Positions 55,746-63,630 of a DNA stretch of 64,000 nucleotides are shown here, piece after piece; the stretch's first letter is position 1, and every line of letters begins with the position of its first letter. A program made the position numbers and the translations under genes. The notes under the pieces were generated by a model that had not been told where the DNA came from, ran no database searches, and worked only from the letters and a program-made list of their open reading frames with translations. The stretch is taken from positions 1,860,001-1,924,000 of the forward strand of contig CAWAJM010000001.1 of NCBI GenBank assembly GCA_963782445.1, in the 5' to 3' direction. Source of the DNA: ZC4RG20 sp963782445 (GTDB lineage Bacteria; Pseudomonadota; Gammaproteobacteria; Steroidobacterales; Rariloculaceae).

Positions 55746-56121
55746 ATGAACGCAGACCCCCCGACTTTCCCCAAAAGGAATGTCCGGCAGTGGCGTCGCC
55801 GGGGTTGGCTTGCGACCGGTGGGTTCATCGCGGTTTCGATCCTCGCGATCTACGTTGCCGGAAGGCAAGGTGCCGCACAGACGTTGGAGGTTGTTTGCAG
55901 CGGCAACGTCCAGGCATTCCGCGCGCCTCCGTTCGAGACGTTCGATACGGGCCATAACGACCTCATCAGCGCGGAAGAAGCCGAGAGCTGCACGGCGTTG
56001 AGCTCCATCTTCTCCGAGCTCGAACGTCAATGACGACGAGCAGCTCAGCCAGACCGAGTACGCTTCGTTCGCGGGTGTTTGGACCGAACGCGTCACGAGT
56101 TTCGGCGGCGATCAGGACTGA
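55746..56121 (+). pseudogene. EF-hand exported protein, frameshifted as read
   Basis: ATG 55746 with CGGAGA upstream. Signal-anchor WLATGGFIAVSILAIYVAG, then a first calcium-type loop FDTGHNDLISAEEAE. The frame runs into TGA at 56031 (SELERQ stop). One base removed at GAACGTC (56022-56028) gives SELDVNDDEQLSQTEYASFA, a clean second EF-hand loop (D-V-N-D-D-E-Q-L-S-x-x-E), and the protein then ends at TGA 56119-56121 after GGDQD. The 376-bp span is one over a multiple of three. Same lesion type as aroA; may be intact in reality. Confidence 0.7.
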
Positions 56122-56263
56122 GCGCGTCGGTTGGAACCTGGGCCTCGGCGGAACGTTCGCCGTCGGGGAGAGACAATTGTTCGTCGAGGCGAAGTATACG
56201 AGCATCAACACGAGGGGGTCCGACCTCAATTTTCTCCCCGTTACCGTTGGCTATAGGTGGTGA
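56122..56263 (+). pseudogene. C-terminal remnant of an outer-membrane beta-barrel protein
   Basis: The frame to TGA at 56261-56263 reads RVGWNLGLGGTFAVGERQLF, VEAKYTSIN, LNFLPVTVGYRW. This is the usual end of OmpW/OprF-like barrels (G-W-N-x-G-x-G, L-F-V-E-A-K/R-Y, F-x-P-V/L-T-V-G-Y/V-R-F/W) with a terminal aromatic. Only about 45 residues are left and there is no start or signal peptide in frame. Confidence 0.6.
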
Positions 56264-56348
56264 GACGGCGGGGGAGCAATGATAGGGCCCGTCCGCACGA
56301 GGCGGCCCCGTCGAAGCCGTGAGCGCGGGGGCGCACGAGGCGGGCCGG

Positions 56349-57872
56349 TCAGAATCGGTAGCGCGCCGAGAACTGAACCTGGGACGCGGTGCCCAGTGCG
56401 CCGTCTTTGTCTACGCGGCGCCCCCAAATCGCTTCCGCCCCCAGGTCGACGCGCTCGACCGGCGACCAGATCAGATTGCCGCTGAGCTGCAGCGTCTTAT
56501 CGTAGGCATCGCCCGGCTGAAATGACGCATTGTCGACATTGACCTGGCTCATGATGAAGTTGGAGCGCAGCCCATCTCCCCACCACTTCTGGAACGAGGC
56601 GTAGGAGGCGAGGACTTTGAGCGTACGCATTTCGCCCGTCGAGTCGTCGAAGACGGCATCCTGTCCTCCGATCGTACCGAGGTCGTTGACGTACCGACCG
56701 TAGCCGTCACCATAGTTGATCTGGATCGCGAGGTTGTCTTTTGGGTCCCACCTGTCGAAGTCGCGGGTGCCGCTGATACTCAGCCCCCAGCCGATGGCGC
56801 TCCTCTTGACGTTCGGATCGACGTTCCAGCGTGCGCGGACGCTCCGGACGATCAGCGACGACTTAAGGCTCCAGCTCTGGCTGAAGAATATCTGCGGCGC
56901 TGCCGTACGTATGCTTGCGACGAAGTCCGGAACTTGACTGACGCCGGCGCCTCCGGTCACGTCCGGCGCAGGGTCCTCCAGCGCCAACTCGAGGTTCCAC
57001 CCCGTGCCGATTTTCGGAAACCATCGCAGCTCCGGCTGGCGCACATCGATGCGGCCGTTTATGCCTTCGAAGTCGAGGTCTTCGGGTGCGGCCCGGGTGT
57101 CCATGAAAGTCGACCACGTCTCGCCCACCATGACGTCGCGAAATTGCCCGAAGGCGTGTCTTAGCCGGAACGAATTGCCCGTCCCGGCAAAATCGCCTTC
57201 GAGGAATGCGCGCAGCTGGCCCACGTTCGTATCGTCCCGAAGCTCCACGCTGAATCTGGACTGCTCGGCCGTCAGTACAGCCTCGGCATCGCCGCCTGCC
57301 GCGCCGCTTGTCGGTATCGTGCCGGTCGAGAACCGATCCTGAGAGCCTAGACCGTTGAAGCTCTCCACCCAGTTCGTCTTGACAAAGCCACCGAAGCGAA
57401 GCGCAGAGTTCGTGCCTGGAATCGGGATTCCGCCTTTGAATTGGCTAATGTCGTAGGTCGTCGTGGTTTCCTGGCTCGCGATACTGCCCGTCGTGCCCCG
57501 GTCGTGCCCGTCGCCTCCGAGGGAGGAGGCTCGAGTCCCGGTCGCCGCAACCGAGTTGCCGCTGGCGGGCGCGTCCCGCCCTACTTGTGCCCGCAGCGTA
57601 TCGATTGCCGCCGACTGAGCATCGATACGCCTTTGCTGCTCTTCAAGTTGGCCCGTCTGAGCGGCGAGCCGCTGTGCTTGCTTCTCCAACCGGCTCTGCT
57701 GCGTCGTGACGAGCCGCCGCAGCGCGTCCAGTTGAGCTTGGATCGGAAGGGCGCCGGCAGCAGGCGGCGCTTCGGAAAGTTCAGCAACGTTCTGGCTGCA
57801 AACGGGAAGCGGCGCGAGTACGGCGGTCGCGGTCATCACAGCCCAGCGGCCGGTCGCGAACGGTCGTGTCAT
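56349..57872 (-). CDS. DcaP-like trimeric outer-membrane porin
   Basis: 507 aa from ATG 57872; TTG 57881 directly after the GAGAGG is possible. Signal ends PLPVCSQ. An N-terminal coiled coil follows (about 45-100: QAQLDALRRLVTTQQSRLEKQAQRL and heptads after it), as in DcaP porins, then the barrel. Landmarks: ALRFGGFVKTNWVESFN, SRFSVELRDDTNVGQLRAFLEGDF, RLRHAFGQFRDVMVGETWSTFMD, ELRWFPKIGTGWNLELALE and a final VQFSARYRF with C-terminal Phe. DcaP proteins pass dicarboxylates and similar anions. Intact. Confidence 0.87.
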   Translation of the reverse strand: MTRPFATGRWAVMTATAVLAPLPVCSQNVAELSEAPPAAGALPIQAQLDALRRLVTTQQSRLEKQAQRLAAQTGQLEEQQRRIDAQSAAIDTLRAQVGRDAPASGNSVAATGTRASSLGGDGHDRGTTGSIASQETTTTYDISQFKGGIPIPGTNSALRFGGFVKTNWVESFNGLGSQDRFSTGTIPTSGAAGGDAEAVLTAEQSRFSVELRDDTNVGQLRAFLEGDFAGTGNSFRLRHAFGQFRDVMVGETWSTFMDTRAAPEDLDFEGINGRIDVRQPELRWFPKIGTGWNLELALEDPAPDVTGGAGVSQVPDFVASIRTAAPQIFFSQSWSLKSSLIVRSVRARWNVDPNVKRSAIGWGLSISGTRDFDRWDPKDNLAIQINYGDGYGRYVNDLGTIGGQDAVFDDSTGEMRTLKVLASYASFQKWWGDGLRSNFIMSQVNVDNASFQPGDAYDKTLQLSGNLIWSPVERVDLGAEAIWGRRVDKDGALGTASQVQFSARYRF

Positions 57873-58173
57873 CTTAACCAACCTCTCTACCGCCGAGACG
57901 GAGGTGTCGCCTTCGAGTTACGCCCATCGGCACCGGCTCAGACGAAGGTCCCACGGCAAATGCCTAGCCGGACGGGGGGCCTCCGGCATGGAGTCTGACG
58001 TCAGTGGAAGACGCGGTGAATCGGACTTTGGCCCGATCGTCGGGGCCGAGATCGCGTTCCGCGGGTTGGACCAAAGGCGCATGGATGCCCGGTGCGCGGC
58101 GAACGATGCTCTCGTTAGTGGCCGTAGCCCCTTCGGCCGGGTAAATCAGCGTCAACCGCCAAGGAGTCGCGAG

Positions 58174-58864
58174 ATGAACAGAACGTCGTACGTCACGCAT
58201 GCACTGGCTTTTGTGGCCGCGGCCACCCTGTATATCGGCCAGGCGCTGGCCGCAGACGGCCTTCCGGACAAGACGGATGACGGACTCGAGAGAATCCCGG
58301 CGAAAAAGGTGCAAGCTCTCTATTGGCAGCCGGGGGCGAGCCTCGAGGCGTACAAGCGGGTAGCGATCCTCGAGCCGTTCGTGGCTTTCCGGAAGGACTG
58401 GCAGGCCGACCAGAACCGCGACAGAAGAGGGGTCCAGCAGCAGGTGACGAGCCAGGACATGGATCGCATCAAGAAGGCCCTGGCCGCTGAATTTCTGGCG
58501 GTTTTCACGAAAGAATTGCAGGACAAGGGCGGGTACCAAGTCGTCGACTCTGCTGGAGAAGATGTGCTGGTGCTGCGACCGGCGATCGTCAACCTGGACG
58601 TGGCCGCCCCCGATCTCCGCACCTCGGTTCGGACGTTCCGATTTTGTCGCGTCGGCCGGCTCGATGACGCTGTATATGGAACTCTACGATTCGATGACGA
58701 ACTCATTGATAGCGCGCGTCATAGACTCTCGGGCCGCAACCAATACCGGGCAATTCCAAGTCTCTAACAGCGTGACGAACCGCGCCGAAGCAGACCGAAT
58801 TCTGCGGGGCTGGGCGGGTCTGTTGCGAAGCGCCCTCGACGAAAAGTGGCGGCCGAAGGAATAA
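58174..58864 (+). pseudogene. DUF3313-family lipoprotein-like protein, frameshifted as read
   Basis: ATG 58174 after AAGGAG. Signal ends GQALAAD. First part: DGLERIPAKKVQALYWQPGA, SLEAYKRVAILEPFVAFRKDW, and DMDRIKKALAAEF, as in DUF3313. After VNLDVAAPDLRTSV the frame must shift to continue FVASAGSMTLYMELYDSMTN, SLIARVIDSRAATN, then VTNRAEADRILRGWAGLLRSAL, ending at TAA 58862-58864. The slip lies at GACGTTC (58632-58638). Taking one T out gives GACGTC and one continuous frame. Span 691 bp, one over a multiple of three. Secreted protein of unknown function. Confidence 0.8.
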
Positions 58865-58901
58865 ACGGACGCCCAGCGAGGCCGAAGCCCTGTGCCGGAC
58901 A

Positions 58902-59297
58902 ATGAGCGATGGCGGAGACGTTCTAGTCGTCGAGGACAACGCCGACCTGGCGGAAATCACGGCCTACGTGCTCGGGCAAGCAGGCTTCGCGGTCAGGGTC
59001 GCCGAGAACGGGGAACGGGCCCTGCGCGCCGTGGCGGAGCGCAAGCCGGCGCTCGTGCTGCTCGACATGCTGATGCCGGTCATGGACGGTTGGCAATGCG
59101 CAGCGGCGCTGCGCGCCGTACACGGCCATTCTCTTCCCATCGTCGTCGTCAGCGCGGCCGAGGATGTCGCCACGATACGCGAGGAGATCTGCGCCGACGA
59201 CGCACTGTGCAAGCCGTTCGACTTGCGCGCGCTCCTCGAAGTCGTCGGGCGCTACGTCGAGCGGGAAGATGCGATGCGGGGTGAGACCAAGGACTGA
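58902..59297 (+). CDS. Receiver-only response regulator
   Basis: 131 aa. VLVVEDNADLAEITAYVLGQAGF, phospho-Asp55 in LVLLDMLMPVMDGWQCAAAL, VVSAAE and LCKPFDLRALLEVVGRYV. No output domain. Close relative of the receiver at 51296; both lie beside outer-membrane protein genes. A membrane PAS kinase follows at 59813, so phosphate transfer between the two is likely. Short gap (37 bp) after the DUF3313 gene suggests one transcript. Confidence 0.9.
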   Translation: MSDGGDVLVVEDNADLAEITAYVLGQAGFAVRVAENGERALRAVAERKPALVLLDMLMPVMDGWQCAAALRAVHGHSLPIVVVSAAEDVATIREEICADDALCKPFDLRALLEVVGRYVEREDAMRGETKD

Positions 59298-59371
59298 TTG
59301 GCGGGTCGGCGAGCCGTGTTCGATGCTGAGTAAGAAGCGCCCACTACTAGATGCATCACGAGGAGACAACC

Positions 59372-59647
59372 ATGCTGTATCGAATACGTTTCGTCTGGCC
59401 CGCGGTGGGCTTGATTGCCTTCGGGCTGGCCGGATGTCAAAACATGAAGGAGCTCCAGAACAATGTGGCCGCGCTGCAAAAACAGGTTAACACCATGCAG
59501 GCGGACGCACAGAAAGCAAACGAATCGGCCGACACGGCCGGCAGGGCCGCTGCCAGTGCGCAGAGTACCGCCGATCAGGCCCTTGCGGCCGCACAAAGCG
59601 CGGACGCGAAAATCGACAGATCGTTCAGCACTCAGCAGCGGAAATAG
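59372..59647 (+). CDS. Alanine-zipper (Lpp-like) lipoprotein
   Basis: 91 aa from ATG 59372, with GAGGAG upstream. Lipoprotein signal ending FGLAGC. The mature part is one long helix with Ala/Leu heptads: MKELQNNVAALQKQVNTMQADA then KANESADTAGRAAASAQSTADQALAAAQSADAK, as in Lpp and OprI-type proteins. C-terminal end QQRK, where the last Lys is the residue that links Lpp to peptidoglycan in E. coli. It may tether the outer membrane to the wall. Confidence 0.82.
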   Translation: MLYRIRFVWPAVGLIAFGLAGCQNMKELQNNVAALQKQVNTMQADAQKANESADTAGRAAASAQSTADQALAAAQSADAKIDRSFSTQQRK

Positions 59648-59812
59648 CGGCTCGCCGCCGCGTGACGTCTCTGTCCTCTCGGCGCCGGCAGTGCCGGCGC
59701 CGAGACGCTGCGCCCGCGTGGACCTGCGGCCGCCACTGCGTTTGGGAACCGCCCGGCATTGAGACCCGGGCGCGTCAGGGATTGGCTCGGATCGATCGGC
59801 CTGGGCCGCCGC

Positions 59813-61075
59813 ATGCCATTGCGGGCGTGGTCCGAACACAGGTTGGCCGCGACGGTTGCCGCCTTGTTTCTGGTCGCCGGCTTCGCCTGGGTGCTGTTTA
59901 CGGACCTTTTGCTTTACGGTTTCACGCGCAATGCGGTTCTCGTGGCAAGATTCGAAACGGCCAAGGGCTGGACCTTCGTGCTGCTCGCGGCAGCGCTCGT
60001 TTACGCCGTCACCTATCGGGCCGCCCGGCGATATTCCCGGGCGCAGGCGACGATGGCGGCGGTCGTCGAGAGCATTGCCGACGGGGTGCTGCTGCTCGGC
60101 GCCGACAGATCCGTGAGACACGCGAATCCTGCGGCCATGCGCTTGCTGGGCTGCGACAAGCTTGTCGGTATGACGGCCGAGGAGTTCTCGCGGCGCTTCC
60201 GTGTCTCGTATCCCAACGGCGCCCTGGTGCCGCCGCACGAGTACGCTTCGCAGCGAGTGTTCGAGGAAGGCGGGCCGCTTCGTTACAAGGCCCTGATTTT
60301 TCCAGCTCAAGGCGGCGAGCGCACGATTTGGGTGACGGCTGCCGCTGTCCGTGACAAGGCACGGGAGCCCGCCTCGCTGGCGGTAAGCGTCATGCACGAC
60401 GTTACCGACTCGGAACGGCTCGAACAGCTGAGGGATCAATTTCTCGCGACTGCGGCACATTCGCTCAAAACGCCGGTCGCCGTCATCAAAGCCAACGTGC
60501 AGGCAATGGGCGGCAGCGAAGGGCACTCGACCCTCCCGCAGGCGCTGGCGGTCATCGAACGGCAATGCGTCCGCATCGATCGGATCGTGCAGAACCTGCT
60601 GGTCATCGCGCGCATACGATCCGGCAGCTTGAAGCTGCGTATGCAAGCGCTGGCATTGCGCACGCTCGTCACACAGGTCGCGCAACAGACGGCACGAGCG
60701 TGGCCGCGCAACGAACTGAACTATGAGATGCGGGCGTCTCCGCGCGTCCGGGGCGACCGAGAACGGCTAGGCCTGGCCGTCTCCGACCTTCTCGATGGCG
60801 CGCTGCAGTCGTCGGCTTCCGGCTGTCCCGTAACCGTGCTGCTCGAGGCGCGGCGCGGCCATGCGGACGTTGGCGTGCGCTATAAGCCGTTCCTGGCTCC
60901 CGAAGAGCGCGTCGAGGGCACGCCTACGGAATACGACGAGCTTGGTATCGGGCGGCTGGTCGTCGAGACCATCGCCGCCGCCCACGGCGGCGAGGTCCGG
61001 CACGAGAGCGAAGGCACCGACGTCACTGCATGGATCAGGCTGCCAGCCGAATCAGAAGCGGAAGGTGATGCCTAA
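59813..61075 (+). CDS. Membrane PAS sensor kinase with degenerate ATPase domain
   Basis: 420 aa from ATG 59813 (TTG 59759 would add 18 residues). Two transmembrane helices (about 10-36 and 52-68), PAS (about 80-195: ESIADGVLLLGADRSVRHANPAAMRLLG), HisKA with His216 in FLATAAHSLKTPVAVIK. The ATPase part is eroded: N-box reads VSDLLDGALQSSA (no Asn pair), the D-x-G-x-G box reads DVGVRYKP. The last helix ELGIGRLVVETIAAAHGGEVRHESEGTDVTAWIRLP is kept. It may bind ATP poorly and act as a phosphatase, acceptor or scaffold. Its 3' end overlaps the convergent YfaZ-like gene by 24 bp. Confidence 0.85.
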   Translation: MPLRAWSEHRLAATVAALFLVAGFAWVLFTDLLLYGFTRNAVLVARFETAKGWTFVLLAAALVYAVTYRAARRYSRAQATMAAVVESIADGVLLLGADRSVRHANPAAMRLLGCDKLVGMTAEEFSRRFRVSYPNGALVPPHEYASQRVFEEGGPLRYKALIFPAQGGERTIWVTAAAVRDKAREPASLAVSVMHDVTDSERLEQLRDQFLATAAHSLKTPVAVIKANVQAMGGSEGHSTLPQALAVIERQCVRIDRIVQNLLVIARIRSGSLKLRMQALALRTLVTQVAQQTARAWPRNELNYEMRASPRVRGDRERLGLAVSDLLDGALQSSASGCPVTVLLEARRGHADVGVRYKPFLAPEERVEGTPTEYDELGIGRLVVETIAAAHGGEVRHESEGTDVTAWIRLPAESEAEGDA

Positions 61076-61732
61076 GCTCACCCCTTTGTCCAGGTCGCGA
61101 TCGCTCGAGTCGACGCCATTTTGCGCCGGCAGATCGAAGCGGAACCATCGATAGCCGGCGAATACGTCCATGTTGTCGGTCAGCGGCGTTTCGAATTGCA
61201 GCGTGAGATCGGTGACGCTGTTGGCGTTGCCGAAAGTCGTGATGTCGGGCGCATAAAATGCAGTCGCCGAGGCCGAACTCATGCGCTTCGGCCCGAACAG
61301 AAAGGAGAATTTTCCGCCGATGGCGACCGCGAAGATGTCCGCGTTTTCCACGCTCAACAGGGCGGCGTAGGCGCGCGGCCCGACCTCGAGCGCCCATCTG
61401 CGCCGCGCCGGGCGACCCTCGACGTGGGCGAGCACGTCGGCCAAGGCCAGGAGATCTCTCTGTTCGTTGATAAAGAACCCGCCGCGAACCCAGTTGTTGC
61501 CGATTTCGCCGAGATCGAGCTTGCGCCTGTACAGCAACTGCATCGCGTCCTGGCTCACGTACGCGTCGATGCCTTGCTGCGGCTGCGCTTGCTGCTGAGC
61601 CTGGATTTCGGTAGGCCGCTGCGGCTGTTGCGCGTGCAGTCCGCCGGCGGCGAGCGCGGTGAAACCAACGGCGGCGAGACGAAAGCCGGGCCCGCTGCGC
61701 GGGCGCACCGACGACGGACGCACATGCTTCAT
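61052..61732 (-). CDS. YfaZ-like outer-membrane beta-barrel protein
   Basis: 226 aa, ATG 61732 behind AAGGAGAAC. Signal ends GGLHAQ, then a Gln-rich linker (PTEIQAQQQAQPQQ). Barrel strands: AMQLLYRRKLDLGEIGNNWVRGGFFINEQRDLL, RRWALEVGPRAYAALLS, DIFAVAIGGKFSFLF, ATAFYAPDITTFGNANSVTDLTLQFETPLTDNMDVFAGYRWFRFDL, and a final KGVSLGITFRF with C-terminal Phe. The order fits YfaZ-family barrels; function unknown. Confidence 0.72.
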   Translation of the reverse strand: MKHVRPSSVRPRSGPGFRLAAVGFTALAAGGLHAQQPQRPTEIQAQQQAQPQQGIDAYVSQDAMQLLYRRKLDLGEIGNNWVRGGFFINEQRDLLALADVLAHVEGRPARRRWALEVGPRAYAALLSVENADIFAVAIGGKFSFLFGPKRMSSASATAFYAPDITTFGNANSVTDLTLQFETPLTDNMDVFAGYRWFRFDLPAQNGVDSSDRDLDKGVSLGITFRF

Positions 61733-61817
61733 GCTTGTTCTCCTTGGAGTTGGTTCTTAATCGAGAGGTGTTTCGCTGCGCTAAGGGGTTGAACCTGAGA
61801 AGCCGGCCCGCGGATCG

Positions 61818-62369
61818 TCATTGCCCCGCGTCGCGCAGGATCTTCTTCCAGCGATCGGCGAGCTTGTCGAGGATCTTCTCGAGTTGCTGGTCTCGTTTGA
61901 TCGGTGTGCTGGCCGGGGACAGCGTGCCGGTGCCACGCCAGACTAGCTTTTTGTCGACGGGCCGATAGGCATCGACGACGAGTGTTCCGGCCGACTCCGT
62001 GGAGACACCGGGCCGCGATGTGCCGAGCCCGCTGTCTTCCCAGGGCGCCCAACCCGGACCATAGCCGCTGTAGCCGAGCTCCGCACTGTCGGGAGGCGGA
62101 CTCGCCGCCGTCGTCAAATGGTACGTAACGTAGAGATCGGGCATGTCGTTCGTCTCGCGCAGGCCGCTGTCGATGAGCCGCGCCTCGAGCAGCTCCACGA
62201 TGCGCTTCGCCATGAGCGGACTGTCGGAGCCGGTCGTCTTCGGTGCGACATACCGAAACGTCTTTATGTTTCCGAACCGCATGTCTTTGGCGTAGCTGAT
62301 GGCCACGTCTCCGGCCGCGGCCGCGTGACCGGCCGCCAACAACAGCGAGAGAGCGAGCATGGCGCGCAT
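61818..62369 (-). CDS. DUF4136 family exported protein
   Basis: 183 aa from ATG 62369 (GGAGAAAC upstream). Signal MRAMLALSLLLAAGHAAAAG. DUF4136 pattern: VAISYAKDMRFGNIKTFRYV, SPLMAKRIVELLEARLIDSGLRETNDMPDLYVTYHL, GTLVVDAYRPVDKKLVWRGTGT and ILDKLADRWKKILRD. In members of the family the N-terminal Cys makes a lipoprotein, but here the signal ends in Ala and no Cys follows, so it is probably soluble in the periplasm. Confidence 0.82.
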   Translation of the reverse strand: MRAMLALSLLLAAGHAAAAGDVAISYAKDMRFGNIKTFRYVAPKTTGSDSPLMAKRIVELLEARLIDSGLRETNDMPDLYVTYHLTTAASPPPDSAELGYSGYGPGWAPWEDSGLGTSRPGVSTESAGTLVVDAYRPVDKKLVWRGTGTLSPASTPIKRDQQLEKILDKLADRWKKILRDAGQ

Positions 62370-62802
62370 CGAGTTTCTCCGTTCGCACTGGGCGTTTGAG
62401 ACGTACCTACGCACTTCGCGCCGTTGCGCCGAGTGGTGCATTGATCGTCGGTATTGGCGGCGCGCCGAGCAAGTTGGACCTTCGTCCCCCCTGGCCGGCC
62501 CATTGCGGCCGATCGGAGTCGATCGCGAGGCGGCGCCGTGCAGGGGTGACGTCGATTTGAGGCACTGCGGTCCCCGTATCTTTAGCCCGCGCCGAGTGAA
62601 GTTCCGCGAGCGGGCAGTCTTCGCCTCTGCGGAACTGTCGGGCATCGGAAACACAATCGTCCGGGCGGAGCGTGCACGCGCCGCCGCAGGGCGCGCGATG
62701 ACTCGCGATTGGGAGCGTGGCATACGACTTGCAGAACGGTCAGCGTCGGGAGCTGAAATGCTTCCGCATGGGTCGACAAACCACTCACGGGAGAAAAGAC
62801 AG
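62370..62802. other. 433-bp region with a hairpin and a sigma-54 promoter
   Basis: No gene seen between the DUF4136 gene and the EF-hand gene. It holds an 8-bp inverted repeat AGTTCCGC/GCGGAACT (62600-62607 with 62639-62646), spaced 31 bp, and downstream the sigma-54 type promoter annotated separately. The palindrome about 75-120 bp upstream of that promoter is where an enhancer-binding activator would be expected. Confidence 0.5.
62718..62733 (+). promoter_or_regulatory. Sigma-54 (RpoN) type promoter
   Basis: TGGCAT-N5-TTGCA: GG at 62719-62720 and GC at 62731-62732, the exact 12-bp offset of the -24/-12 elements (consensus TGGCAC-N5-TTGC). Transcription would start near 62744, leaving a 59-nt leader before the EF-hand gene at 62803. 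Confidence 0.6.
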
Positions 62803-63063
62803 ATGAAGAGACTAACGGTCACGCTCTTGGCCCTAGGGTTCTCCGCCATCGCGTTTGCACAACAGAGCTCGGCACCTCCGTTCGAGCAGGTCGACGCGAA
62901 CAACGACGGTATGATCAGCCCCGCGGAGGCTGGGCAGGTCGAGGGCATCGATTTCTCGCAGGCCGACACGAACGGCGACGGTCATCTGAGCCGTCAGGAG
63001 TACGATGCCGCGACCGGGCAGGGCGCGAGCGGCGGTTCGCAGGAAGGCCAGAGCGACCAGTAG
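62803..63063 (+). CDS. Small exported EF-hand protein
   Basis: 86 aa from ATG 62803 (GGGAGAAA upstream). Signal MKRLTVTLLALGFSAIAFAQ. Two calcium-binding loops: DANNDGMISPAE and DTNGDGHLSRQE, each with Asp at positions 1, 3 and 5 or equivalents and Glu at 12. Gly/Ser/Gln-rich tail. Probably a periplasmic calcium binder. A sigma-54 promoter lies upstream, which is unusual for this kind of gene. Confidence 0.85.
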   Translation: MKRLTVTLLALGFSAIAFAQQSSAPPFEQVDANNDGMISPAEAGQVEGIDFSQADTNGDGHLSRQEYDAATGQGASGGSQEGQSDQ

Positions 63064-63147
63064 CCGACGAGTAGCCGATCCACTAAAAGCCGAGGGCGGG
63101 CCGTCCGCTTAGGGCGCCCGCCCGAGGCAACAGGGAGCCTTGAAGTC

Positions 63148-63579
63148 ATGAATGAGATACGAAGCAACGACGACGAGAGGTCGTCGAAGCGGCGGCCGCG
63201 CATGCTGCTCGTCATGGTCGCCGCGGCTGCGCTCGCGAGCGGCCTTTCTGGATGCGAACGCGATCGCAGCGGCCAGGCGAGTCAGTCCCTCGACAACGCG
63301 GCCCAGGAAGCGGGCAAAGCGGCGCAGGATGCGGGCAATGCCGCGCGGGATGCGGCTGGCGCTGCCGGCCAGGCTGCGCAGGACGCCGGGGATGCTGCGG
63401 GCAACGCGGCGCGGGACGCCGCGGACGCGGCCGGCAACGCTGCGGACAAGACGCGCGATGCGGCACGGGACGCCGCCAAAGCCGCGGGCGAGGCCGCCGA
63501 CAAAGCCGGCGACGAGGCAAAGCAATTGCAGGACAGCGCGGCCGAGAAGCTCGAGGCGCCGAAGTCGGATTCTCCCTGA
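63148..63579 (+). CDS. Alanine-rich LEA-like lipoprotein
   Basis: 143 aa. A basic N-region then hydrophobic MLLVMVAAAALASGLSGC with lipobox LSGC. The mature part is an 11-residue repeat, A-A-x-D/E-A-G-x-A-A-x-D/E, about eight copies, for example AAQDAGNAARDAAGAAGQ, with Lys near the end (KAGDEAKQLQDSAAEKLE). Such 11-mers form amphipathic helices as in late-embryogenesis-abundant proteins and may protect membranes in dry or cold conditions. Strong composition bias makes homology calls weak. Confidence 0.75.
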   Translation: MNEIRSNDDERSSKRRPRMLLVMVAAAALASGLSGCERDRSGQASQSLDNAAQEAGKAAQDAGNAARDAAGAAGQAAQDAGDAAGNAARDAADAAGNAADKTRDAARDAAKAAGEAADKAGDEAKQLQDSAAEKLEAPKSDSP

Positions 63580-63630
63580 AGCGTCTCGCTTCGGGCCCCA
63601 GGGCGCGGCGCGGCGCGTCGGGCCCGGCGG

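Noticed and set aside
57904..58173. Upstream extension of the DUF3313 frame
   Set aside because: No homology; the ATG at 58174 has AAGGAG and begins a proper signal peptide.
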